The notes under the pieces were generated by a model, which saw only the letters and a program-made list of their open reading frames with translations, had not been told where the DNA came from and searched no databases. From Trichoderma breve (lineage: Eukaryota; Ascomycota; Sordariomycetes; Hypocreales; Hypocreaceae): DNA of 64,000 nt. The DNA lies in NCBI RefSeq assembly GCF_028502605.1, contig NC_079235.1:930001-994000 (forward strand), in the 5' to 3' direction. This document shows positions 35,217 through 45,847 of this stretch, piece after piece. Numbering within the stretch: position 1 is the first letter of the stretch; every line of letters starts with the position of its first letter. The position numbers were made by a program, and so were the translations under genes.

Positions 35217-36937
35217 TTACAGCTCATCCTTCTTGAGGTGGCTCTTCTGCTTAATCTTCTCGCCGCTCAAGCTACGCAGACGGAAAGCCTTGCCGGCATG
35301 TCGGGGCACGCGCACGTCAAAACGGCCACCAGACTTGATGGTGTCGACACGCTCACCAAACAACCGGGGGTCCTCGCGCTTCAAGCCCTCGGCATAGGAA
35401 AGCTCGGTGGAATTGTACCATCCCAGCTTCTGGAGCTTCTGCTTCCGTCCCTCGGCGCTGTCGGTGTCGAGGATGGACTGGGCATCCTCGTTGCTCATGG
35501 CACCGCCGGTCTTGCCCCAAAGGTCGTGGACGGCCCAGTCCTGCTTGTTCTGGGGAGCGGTACCGCCGACACCGTTGGTGAGGAAGATTTCCTCAAGAGT
35601 GGCGCCCATGTCAAGATCCTCGTCGGCAAAGTTGAGGAAGATGAGGATCTGGTCTCCGTTGGCAAGGGGGCCGCTCCAGATGTGAGTCTCGCCAACACCC
35701 CACTCGTCCTTGGGGACGTTGAAGTTGCGTCGGATACGCTGAACGGCGCGGCCTCGGGGGTCCTGGTTGATGGCGATAACGGCGGGGTTGGTGACAATAG
35801 CAAGGTCAGAGCCTGACCACTTGCGAAGATCAGTGCCGAGGAGGAGGGGAGCCTTCAGAGCAGCCCAGATTGTGAAGTGAGCTCGGTACTCTTCTTCGGT
35901 CTGGCCGCCGTGGCCAACCTCGAGCATGTCAAGATCGTTCCATCCACCGGGGAGACCGCGATCAATGTAAGGCACGACGCGGTTGATGATGGCGAGCACC
36001 GAGCAATGGGTGCCAGGGGCAATGCAAGCCGGGTTGGCGGGATCATTGCAAGAGCAAAGATCATCCGGGCGAGCAAAAGAATCATAAATATCACCAAAAA
36101 TGCGCCATGAGTTACCAATAGACGCAGCCCACTAAACAGTTTGACGTATATTAGCCTCAGGGGATCTGCAAGAGACGACACAAGTGTTTTAGAAAGAACG
36201 TACGCTGTAGGAATAATCTTCACCCCAGTTGCAAAGACTGTAGAAGATGTTCTTTCCCGTGGCTTTGAGAGCCTCCGCCATCTTGTTGAAGCGCTCAAAT
36301 GAAATAAGAGGGGTGCCGAAGCGACCCATGTGGTAGCAGTTGTCGTATTTGAGGTAATCAACACCCCAATCCGCAAAGCTTTGGGCATCATCCATCTCAT
36401 GATCCAACGAACCAGCTATTCGAATGTTAGAGACGTCGAAAAATTGAGTTAAGTTGGCACAATTGCCGTGAGAAATTAGAGCAACTCACCATATCGTGCG
36501 CAAGTCAGTTCACCAGCACTCGAGTACATGCCGAACAAGAAGCCCTGAGCATGCAAATCATCCGCGACAGCACCCATTCCACGCGGGAACTTCTTCTTGT
36601 CTTCAATGAGCTTGCCCTTGCTGTCACGTCCATCGGACCAGCAATCGTCTAGCACAACATACTCATATCCCAAGTCTTGAAGGCCATACTCTGTGATGAG
36701 CTTGGCGTGGTCAAGCAGCAGATGCTCAGAGACGTCACAACCAAAAGAATTCCAGTTGTTCTGATATCATAAAGTCAGCAAACTTCTCCATCGTTCCTTG
36801 GAAACTCAATTCGAGTTTTCTGGGAAGAACAGAATGAAGCTTACCCATCCCATCTGCGGGGTTCTTGCAAGGCCATTGTCGATTGCCTCTACGACAATCG
36901 CCGAGACCGCGACAGCCAGCGCACCTTTGGATAACAT
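35217..36937 (-). CDS. Alpha-galactosidase, glycoside hydrolase family 27, with C-terminal KDEL
   Basis: Four exons (36937-36845, 36760-36490, 36415-36204, 36131-35217) with introns of 84, 74 and 72 bp give 496 residues. The N-terminus MLSKGALAVAVSAIVVEA looks like a signal peptide. GH27 landmarks follow in order: TPQMGWNNWNSFGCDVSE (about 26-43), VVLDDCWSDGR, MYSSAGELTCARYAGS, YLKYDNCY with the nucleophile Asp146, SWRIFGDIYDSF with likely acid/base Asp206, and GGWNDLDMLEVG. The enzyme removes terminal alpha-galactose from galactosides and galactomannan side chains. Closest in layout to the Aspergillus AglB/Mel1 type. The last residues are SHLKKDEL before the stop, an ER-retrieval signal, so the protein may stay in the secretory pathway instead of being exported. 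It lies next to sugar-acid genes and could supply galactose, which is inference. Confidence 0.92.
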
Positions 36938-39026
36938 CTTGGACCTGCAAGATTGAAGTTTCCCCCAGCAATAAAAAAGAATGATTGACGACGCTTTCAA
37001 GAAGCTCTACAGAACAGAAATCCTAATAGATACAGACCATATAAATACAGAAATTCTACAATCCCTTTCCTAGACAGCTTCAATGCTCACCCCGCCAAGC
37101 CACGACTATCCACTCAGGGCCTATACACGGAATCCCGTTTTCCTGATGCGGGGTCCAATTGGGATCAATTCATATCACGAGTATTTGTCCGATGCCACGA
37201 GGGTTTTCCGCCTTTCCCCGTATTGTGCCTAAGCAAGCCCGGGTTTAGCATGAAATTGGTCACGAGGAAACTAGTGGCCGATCGCCCGTTCTTTTGGAGA
37301 AATGTTCGGGGCAATTGTGCAGCGGCACGGATAACAATGGTCCGAGGCCACGGAAAAGCAAGCCGAAAGTGCAACATCGTCAATTACGAAGCAATCCGAT
37401 GAAAATGTATCCTGGTTGAGGAACTATGAACCTGGTTACCCGGCCGGGACAATTTAGTTTTGAATGTTTATTTTGAAAGCGTTGGGCTAAGAAGTGGATT
37501 AGTTGCGTCGTACTGCAGGATTCAAATGGCCTGGATCAATTGGGGATGGGGGAGGGGTCGTGTTGAAGTTGTTAGTCATTCTGCAGCTTTCGTCAGTTTC
37601 GTGAGGGGATGTATATCCAGTCAAAATTTACCTGTCATTACTCGAATTTGAGACAAGAAAAGTACCTCGTTATGATATTTCTTCTATTTCGTTTCGTTTC
37701 ATATGTAGACTTGACAACTGCTTCTGGTGTGCTAAAGACGGCGGACACCAGTTGTAGGCCTTATCGTCTTTCATTGATGCAACAACTTCAAATAGGGCTC
37801 TAAATAGCGTTATGGCGGTCTTATACGTAATTTATATGTTTCACCTTGAGGATTAGGTCGACATAGGTCAAGGAGAATTCCCTTCTTCTCAGTGATGTTT
37901 CCTGGTCATCCAGCACTTGGCGTTTCATATTCTGGCAGAGACATGAAATAGATTGCCTCAAATACTAGCTGATAGGACATAACGAATGACTAAGCTTACT
38001 ATGCAAAACTCCTTTCGCCTTGATACGGATCATCCGTCATCCAATGCAAGTCGGAAATTTAGGTACCTATGCAGGGCCGGAAGAGATCCTCTGATGAAGT
38101 AACCCTAGCTAATGCAGCGTGAATTTATAATTGTCTGGTGTGGCAGTTGGTGCAGCCCGTGATTGGTTGAATGTTGCGGATGTGGAAAGAAGGTAGATGC
38201 ATGATGTTGAGGCCCTGCATCATTGCCTGAACTGGAAAGAGATGGACAGATGATTCGTTGGCTTGACCGACGGTTTAATGATGTGCATGCTACCAAGATC
38301 TTTGACAAGTTGTTGGTTCATGAGGTGGATACGGCTATCCTTTTAGAGTCCGTACAGAAGAAACTTTGTATAGACGACAATGGTATTGAACGTGGTGTTG
38401 AGGATGCCAAGTTTACAAAGCACTTGGCTGTGCGCTCCTGGGCTCCAGAACATATTAGATCATTATTTATATCATACATTCGGCGTAATACCTAGTACAT
38501 GAGCTTGATGTTTATAAACTCCCGGGAATATAAGGGACATTCGGTATGTTTACATTCTAGGGTATTCGCCCTTTGGAACATGTTGCTCTGTTTCTCTCAG
38601 GCTTTTCATAATGTGAAAGCAAAACTGCTTGTAGGAATCAGTTTGAGTAGATGCTCTTTTGATATTTGCTAGTCAAGATAAAATGTAATGAAACCAGATC
38701 TCTTCAGTGCTATTGACCGCGTTTTCTTATATAACGTATTTAAGAATATTGGTGTATGAAATCTCTTGACCATCGAAGCACCTTGCCTGACTCCGATATA
38801 AATTATATGCCATTTCATACAATTTGAAATTTGAGTCTTATATATGCCTCAGAGCATACTTGAGCGCTGGTGAGTAGACTGCGGGCAACCTTGAATCTTC
38901 TCAAGCTGCCAAAGCAAACCTCGGTATTGATTGTACCAAACATATCCTATAAATACAGCGACCTAAAGATGTATTCTATCAAGACCACGACGCATTTATC
39001 AGTATTTCCATGCTTCTAATGCTCTA
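36938..39026. other. Intergenic region upstream of the alpha-galactosidase gene
   Basis: 2.1 kb without a recognisable gene. The left part should contain the alpha-galactosidase promoter. The right part is the 3' flank of the dehydratase gene and is AT-rich from about 38500. Open frames of 60-90 codons (for example 38223-38495) show no family features. Confidence 0.55.
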
Positions 39027-40431
39027 TTACCACTCTCTGATTTCGCCGTCCGGACCTCTGAATGAAGGAGACTCCCACGGCACACAATCCTTGGATAGCT
39101 TGCGGACCATGTCCTCATCGACTTCAATGCCTAAACCTGGGCCTGAAATGACATTGATGTAGCCGTCTTCAACTTTCCATATTTCTGGATTCTTGATGTA
39201 TGTTTCGATGTCTTGTCCTGTGTTGTTATAGTGGATGCCTATGCTCATCTCCTGGATAGCGAAATTGGACGACACGGCGTCGACTTGCACATTTGCGGCC
39301 AAGGCGATTGGACCCAATGGGCAGTGAGGAGCCAAAGCAACGTCGTACGTTTCGGCCATTGAAGCGATGCGTCTCAGTTCAGATATGCCACCAACGTGGC
39401 AGATGTCAGGCTGCAGCACGTCCACACAGCCTGCTTCCAAATACGGACGTACGTCCCATCGGCTGTACAATCGCTCGCCGAGGGCAATAGGGACGCTCGT
39501 GAGCTGCGACAACTCCTTGATGCCGCCCAAGTTCTCAGGCAGTAATGGCTCTTCAATGAAGAGAGGTCGATGTGGCTGGAGAAGAGTGGCGAGCTGCTTC
39601 GCCATTGGTTTGTGAACGCGGCCGTGGAAATCGACTGCAGCATCCATTCCAAGGCCTTTGACGACCTTTATTCTTCGCACTACATCATCGAGTACTGATG
39701 GTGAGTCAAGCCAGCACACGTCTCCTGTGCCATTCATCTTGACTGCGTGGAATCCTTGCTCTTTGCGAGCTAGGCTGTTTGAGATTGTCAGTACCGACCG
39801 CAGATGACTTACAAAGATTAATGGAATAAAGACAACAAAAGTGAAACAAACAAGAATTAAATGAATAAATAAAGAAAATGAGCTCTCAAACTTACGCTTG
39901 TTGTTCCACCTCATCTGGGCGGTCACCTCCAATCCAGGCATATACTTTGAGCTTGTGTCTCACTTTGCCTCCAAGGAGCTGATATATCGGGACGCCAAGT
40001 TTCTTGCCTAGATGTAAGTTAGCTTCAGATTGGCTCGCAAATTGAGAAAAAGAAAAAAAAAAAAACTCATTTACCTTTTAAATCCCACAATGCAATATCG
40101 ATTCCAGAGAGCGCACTCATAAAGACTGGCCCGCCGCGATAAAACCCAGTGCGCCATGCCATCTGCCAGATGTGCTCAATCTCACTGTAACGACGTATTT
40201 AGTAAGCATGCGCCTTCCCCGTTTGGTCCAATATACCAGATTCGATGGGACGTACTCGGCATCGTGGCCCTTGAACTTCTCAAACCACGCATCTAAACAT
40301 CCCTCGACTGCCTGCGTATGTCCCTCTAGCGAGGCTTCACCCCAGCCGACGTTCCCGTCCTCGTCAGTGACTTTTACAAACAGCCAACGAGGCGGGACGC
40401 GAAAGTATTCCATAGACTTGATTCTCGCCAT
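39027..40431 (-). CDS. D-galactonate dehydratase-like enolase-superfamily enzyme (DgoD family)
   Basis: Four exons (40431-40256, 40184-40075, 40007-39896, 39774-39027), introns 71, 67 and 121 bp, join in frame to 381 residues, the length of bacterial DgoD. The N-terminal capping domain reads [26 protein letters not shown] and [20 protein letters not shown]. The barrel carries the expected metal ligands Asp181 (VDFHGRV), Glu207 (FIEEP) and Glu233 (ALGERLYSR), plus catalytic His183 and His283 ([13 protein letters not shown]). DgoD dehydrates D-galactonate to 2-keto-3-deoxy-D-galactonate. Related members act on other aldonates such as gluconate, arabinonate or rhamnonate, so the sugar is inferred. 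It is divergent from a DapA-type aldolase that could take its product, across 527 bp. This is a different family member from the fungal L-galactonate dehydratase of pectin breakdown, which is longer. Confidence 0.88.
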
Positions 40432-40958
40432 GATGTCGTTCTGCCGCAAATTCCAATACAAGTAACAATCACAATCACGCTCAGACCTTCAAATGAATGT
40501 CGGTGAAAAGAATATCTTTCACTCGTGCCATCTGGAACCTTTACATGCTTGTATAGTACGAGGCCCACGGCGAAAAACAAGGGAGAAACATAGCACAGCC
40601 ATGTCGCCGCGGAACTCCACACACTGCCACGGCTTACCTCTTCGGGCAACAGGGTCCCCCGCTTGATCAAATGCTTCGCCCCCCACCATTCCCGTTGCTC
40701 TCCGGACACGGAAAAGCAGAGAGGGGGAATCGAGTGTCGTGTGGGGGATGAAGCTGGGGGCCGGGAGAGTGTGGCCCGAGAGTCCAGGTCCGATGATCCT
40801 CCGACAGGGGAGTTATTTGAAGTGGGAGGACGCTCTGAAGATGGGATGAGGGACAGCTTTGAAGACTCGTGATACTTTGATCTCCTTCGATAAAAGGCAG
40901 CGGTTTGGCTTCTGTCAAGAGTCCTACAGCATCACTCTCACCCGTTCCAGCTGCAGAA
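40432..40958. promoter_or_regulatory. Shared divergent promoter of dehydratase and aldolase genes
   Basis: 527 bp between two divergent starts. Three matches to the carbon-repressor consensus SYGGRG are visible: CCCCAC at 40681-40686 (reverse), GTGGGG at 40741-40746 and CTGGGG at 40754-40759. A CCG-N4-CGG pair (CCGGACACGG, about 40702-40711) could suit a Zn2Cys6 dimer. These short motifs also occur by chance, so regulation by carbon source is only suggested. Confidence 0.4.
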
Positions 40959-42083
40959 ATGGCCTCTCAGACGGCACCGCCGCCAGGCGTTTTTGTCCCG
41001 GTCCCAACCTTTTTCAAATCAGCTGCCAATTCGAGCGGTGCTCTCGAGCCCAAGGTCGACATCGAAACTCAGGTGGCTCACACCGTGTTTCTGGCCAAGG
41101 CTGGCATCACGGGCTTAACCATCCTCGGATCAACGGGCGAGGCCATCCATCTCTCCCGGAAGGAGAGAGCCGACCTCGTTGCCGGAGTTCGGGCTGGGCT
41201 GAACGATGCTGGCTTCGAAAATTATCCGATAATGGCTGGGGTGCTTACAAACAGCACCGAAGAGACGCTCGAATGGCTGGAGGACTACGCAGCAGCTGGA
41301 GCCCAGTGGGGGTTGGTCCTGGCGCCTGGCTATTTCGGAAAGGCTGTTAATCAAAGTAACCTTATTGACTGGTTTACTTTGGTTGCAGATCGCAGCCCGA
41401 TCCCCATTTTGATGTGAGTTTGTTCTGGGCCTCATCTCTCACGTCCCGTGTGCAAGGGTCTGACTGAAGCCAGATACAACTATCCGGGGGTAACGAATGG
41501 GCTTATCGCGGAACCGGATACTTACAGAGTACTGGCTAAGCACCCGAAAGTCGTCGGATGTAAAATGTGCGTCTTGATTGCCCTTTGATCCTATTTTCCG
41601 TTTCTGTTCCGAGTCATGGGCCCCCTAACCTGAAATGTGACAACCAGGTCGCACGGAGATGTTTCTTACCACGTCCAAGTATCCAATGACCCTCAGATCG
41701 ATCACAGCGCATTCAGGGTGTACAGCGGTTTCGGCCAGCAGCTTGGTCCGATTGTTCTGTTTGGCGCCGCGGGTGTGATTGATGGTCTGGCTGCCTTTTA
41801 TCCCAAGACGGTAGTCAGGCTCATGGCTCTGGCAAACAATACATCTTTCACGGAAGATGCCCTGAGCGAGGTTCGACGACTACAATTTGCGGTTAGCCGT
41901 GCCGAAGAGTTTATTGGGAAGACTGGAATCATTGGTATCCGTGAGGGTATCATCCGTAAGACTGGGCTGGGAGCTCTTGAGGGTGGTAGACTGCCACTGA
42001 AGGGCAGACTGCCGGAAGAAAACTGGACAGCGCTGCACAAGCTGTACCTGTCGGATATTGAACAGATAGAAAACACATTGTAA
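40959..42083 (+). CDS. DapA-family aldolase, probable 2-keto-3-deoxy-sugar-acid aldolase
   Basis: Three exons (40959-41413, 41474-41566, 41648-42083) with 60- and 81-bp introns give 327 residues. The ATG at 40959 starts MASQTAPPPGVFVPVPTFF, the usual opening of this class. Class I aldolase features are present: LGSTGEAIHLSRKERADLV (phosphate/carboxylate-type loop), LIYNYPGVTNG with catalytic Tyr155, and VVGCKMSHGD with Schiff-base Lys182. The family cleaves or forms pyruvate-linked keto acids: dihydrodipicolinate synthase, KDG aldolase, fungal L-threo-3-deoxy-hexulosonate aldolase. Pairing with a DgoD-like dehydratase makes a 2-keto-3-deoxy-galactonate aldolase giving pyruvate and glyceraldehyde the best guess. 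A lysine-pathway role is unlikely, since fungi make lysine through aminoadipate. The 3' end lies 291 bp from the converging kinase gene. Confidence 0.83.
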
Positions 42084-42374
42084 ATCTAGTTGTGTAGAAT
42101 AACTCAATTCACTTGTTTAAAGATGGATAATGCGATGTTACTGAGATTCCAATACTCTGTCTGCTCAATAGTGGGAGAAGGCCATTGTCTTTTGTTAATC
42201 GAAGTATCATTGGAGCAGCAGTAAAAGCTCTGACATGTGATTGTGTATGTACCTATAAGTTAGTGCACTTGGCTTACAAATGGCATGTGTTGGACAAAAT
42301 GTGATGGCGATCTGCAATACATTGAGGTCTACTCTGTGAATCTATCTACTTCCAAGGCATAAATTTCCGGCTCT

Positions 42375-44287
42375 TCACTCATGAGTTGCGGCTTCAAGTC
42401 CTTCCAAAATACAGAAAACTCCATACGCTCCAGGATCTGGTACCTGATCCCATACATTCTCTGGCACATATACGGCACGTCCTAAAGACGCCTTCATGCC
42501 CTTTGTAGCCTCCATACCAGCTTTCGCCGCGGCAACCGCATCAGCGAGCGATTTTCCTTGTACCAAAGACTTGATGAACGGTTCCAGCGCATCCATAAGT
42601 GTTCTATCACCCTGTCGAGCGGGTGTGGCCTGCTGCAACTTCTCAAGAGACCTATTCGCTGCTTGAACCCAAGCTTCGTGGCTCATAGAGCTCGATGTCG
42701 TTGCACGCAATTCCGCAGCTAATGCCGTGAAGAAGATGCTATATATGGCTCCGGAAGTTCCGTCAAGATCGGTTTCCATGATGCCGGCTAATTTGTTTAT
42801 TGTGCTGACCACATCGTTTGGATCGGATATTTCATCCACGCGACTCATCGCGGCTCTTGCACCTCGTGATAAGGTCACTCCGCAGTCGCCATCTCCTACG
42901 AGAGTGTCATATTGGGTAATGAGTGGCTCTGCGTCGATGACATTCTGACATGATCGGAGGATTACGCGTTTGAAGGTTGCAGTGTCAACTGCGAGCAATA
43001 GATTAGTGGATATTCCTCGATACTTTGAGGACAAAATGGTCACTTACATGCTATGCCAGATGACTCGACAGCCTTCGCGTGGCCATCTTCCAAGTTGATC
43101 TGAGCAACTGCTTCGGTAGGAGGCTTGTCATGTAAGCGGCTGACATTGAGAGCTCCCCATCCAGCTGCATTGGTAGGGGCTTCCAAGTATCCAACCATCT
43201 CTGACGTTGCCTTTAGAAGCGTAATGCTAAAACCCGGGCCGTTCAAGCTCGTCATGTATGTCCCGGAGAGAACGAGAGTAGGCACAATATTGCGGGTTTC
43301 TAGAGGTTGGAAATGTGTTAGTCTCATAGCTTTCAATTAAATAAAAGGGTTTTGACTTACTGAATGCTTGAATGACTTTACCGGTGATGCCACCAAATTC
43401 GAGGGGAGAAAGGCCACCCAAGTTGTTGACCATCAAGACGACATGCTGGGCATCGGCAAAGTTAACATATGCTCTATCCTCATCCTTGGTGTCTAGAAGC
43501 TGATCCAGCATCATATTAATGATGTCTGCCAGCGGCGGTCGGGGGTTTAGAAGGAGACAGCCTGGTTCGTTATGAATTCCCATTCCAAGCTCGACTTGAT
43601 CGTCAACGGCTGCGGGAATTGCGTCTCTGCCAGGGATCTGGACGTGCTCTAGTGACACTCCTGCGGTGACGAGATTCGAAACAACCTCGTTTCCTAGCTC
43701 CAATAGCTTGGAAAGCTGTGCACCGGTATCCCGGCTGCAGGTTCCCAAGATTTTGTGAACAAGCACTGTTCCTGCAAGTCCACGACGCCCAACTTTTCCA
43801 CTCTTGCGACGACCGACAGATACATCATCACCAACAGTCAGTACTTCGACTGGAATTCCAAGAGCAACCCGGGCTTTCTCAGCCGCCAGTCGAAAGTGAA
43901 ATACATCGCCAGTATAGTTCTTGATAATGAGCAGCACTCCGGCTGGTCCAGCAACTCTGGTTATTGCGGATAAGATTTGTGCAACGCTGGGAGAGGCAAA
44001 CACAAATCCAGAAACAGCAGCCGTTAGCATTCCATCTCCGACGTATCCCGCATGGGCAGGCTCATGGCCAGCCCCTCCTCCGGATATCAGTGCAACCTGA
44101 GAGCTTTTACGGTCATGCAACCAGACGGCTGGGTTCAATGTTAGTCAATAGCACATAGATTAGTCTGCATGGGAAACACCATACTTTTTGTTGCTTGGTC
44201 TAGAGAAATGTCTGACCTGAGCAGGGCAATTGACTCAAGCCCGTCGAGGACTAAGGCCTCGGTGTTGTCATAGAAGCTTCTTACCAT
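42375..44287 (-). CDS. Dihydroxyacetone/glyceraldehyde kinase (Dak-type triokinase)
   Basis: Four exons (44287-44185, 44128-43361, 43299-43048, 42988-42375) with short 56-61 bp introns give 578 residues, typical of fungal Dak proteins. The N-terminal DhaK domain has LISGGGAGHEPAHAGYVG (48-65) and MGIHNEPG with the substrate-binding His220. The C-terminal DhaL domain starts near 378 and has the Mg-ATP motif DTLVGDGDCGVTLSRGA (Asp407, Asp409). The enzyme phosphorylates dihydroxyacetone and usually D-glyceraldehyde in the cytosol. Next to the aldolase, its likely task is to phosphorylate the glyceraldehyde released there, feeding lower glycolysis. That link is inferred from position. It could equally serve general glycerol/DHA detoxification; fungi often have more than one copy. 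Confidence 0.9.
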
Positions 44288-45026
44288 TGCGACTAAATGA
44301 TATCGTGCCTCAGAGTCAGGTAGCTATTGGCGTTGATTGGCTCAATGGCGCACGAGCGTGAATAACTAAACTTTGCCAGCCCATTGTAGGATATCCAATG
44401 ACTCTTTTATGAAGATAGTATGACGATAATAGTTCGGGGTAAAATGTAGATAATGGACAATGTATTGAAAACTTCTATATCAATTTCATAATGCAAATTG
44501 AAACTCATGACTTGTATCACCTTGCATTTTCACATATCGGCCCCGGAGGGGCCTCTGATGCGGAGAAATGGCCAAGAAATGGCTGTACCGTTTCCGTCCC
44601 GGGCTTCAGACACCGTGGACGGTTAGTAAGGTTCCACGATACCACCTGTTCCGTTACCTCAAAAAACGCCGCGGATTATTGGGCGGAACAAAGACAAATA
44701 GTGCGTCGGAAACAGTGGAGCTTGCCCGCACTCGAGACGCCTCCTCCGCATTGGTGAACTTGTGCTTGTTCAGTCTGCTGACTGATGGAGTTATCGAGAG
44801 CATCGCCAATATCTCACAAGGCTTCATCGTCCTCACTGTAGGTATATAGTGTGTTTGAGAGTCAAGAGTATCCAGTCTGGCTCATTCATCATCTCTATCT
44901 CTCTGCTCATCAAGCTCGCGGCCAGCTGTTCTTTTCTCAGCCGCCTTTTACCCCATCTCGACTGTAGAGACAACCAAAATCAACTTTGTATCAACGCCAA
45001 CGTTTTGAATAGTGAGGGTTCATAAA
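44288..45026. promoter_or_regulatory. Divergent promoter region between kinase and short-chain dehydrogenase
   Basis: 739 bp between two divergent starts. It holds a perfect inverted repeat GGCCCC-GGA-GGGGCC at 44539-44553, containing CGG triplets of the kind Zn2Cys6 proteins read. The stretch before the dehydrogenase start (44870-45026) is C/T-rich, as in fungal leaders. A role in regulation is inference. Confidence 0.4.
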
Positions 45027-45847
45027 ATGGCCTTTGCAGGCAAGGTTTACGCCGTCACTGGCGGTGCAAGCGGAATTGGACTAGCCACGGTGAAGCTATT
45101 GGCTGAGCAAGGTGCCATCGTGTGCTTCGCAGACGTCAACACAAACGCCCTGGCAGAGGCCGAGGCTTACCTGAAAGAAAAGGGGGCAAAGTTCACAGCA
45201 ACCAAGGTAGACGTATCGAAAAAGACAGAGGTAGAAGGCTGGATCGAGGGCATTGTCAAGACGTTCGGACAGTTGGATGGCGCCGCCAACATTGCGGGCA
45301 TCATCGGCAAGCACCACTCCATCCATTCGGTCGGGGAACTGGACGACGACGAATGGGACAAGATCATCGCGGTGAACTTGACCGGGTGCATGTACTGCAT
45401 GAGAGCTGAGCTCCGAAATATCAAAGACGGCGGCTCCATTGTCAATATGGCTTCGATCCAAGGCATTACGGGTAAGTGGCACATTTCGGTTACATGATTT
45501 CTTTTACACATCATCTGACGCCTAGTCATTCGACAGGTCTGGCCTATCACGGAGCGTATGGTGCCAGTAAGCATGGGGTTGTTGGCCTGACTCGAATAGC
45601 GGCCAAGGAGTATGGCAAGCGGGAGGTGAGGGTGAATGCAGTGGCCCCTGGATCAATCTACACACCAATGATGCAGCAGTCTTGGGACGCGACTGGACGC
45701 CCTGCAGACGCCCCTTTTGATGATCCCACTGCCTTCCAGAGGCAAGGAAAGCCAGAGGAGGTTGCCAAGGTTGTTCTGTTCTTATTGGGTCCTGACAGCA
45801 CCTTTGTCAGTGGTAGTGTGTACTCGGTAGATGGTGCATGGATTTGA
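45027..45847 (+). CDS. Short-chain dehydrogenase/reductase
   Basis: Two exons, 45027-45471 and 45537-45847 (65-bp intron, phase 1), give 251 residues, the classical SDR length. Visible motifs: the cofactor loop TGGASGIG (11-18), acidic DV after beta-2/3 (CFADVN, likely NAD preference), NIAGI in place of NNAG, catalytic Ser143 (NMASIQG), Tyr156 and Lys160 (YGASK), and the C-terminal SGSVYSVDGAWI. It oxidises or reduces a hydroxyl or keto group. Substrate cannot be read from sequence. In this neighbourhood it could be the sugar dehydrogenase that makes the aldonolactone used by the dehydratase. The ATG at 45027 is preferred over an upstream GTG-type codon, since AAAATGGCC fits a fungal start. 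No lactonase gene is visible nearby. Confidence 0.85.
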
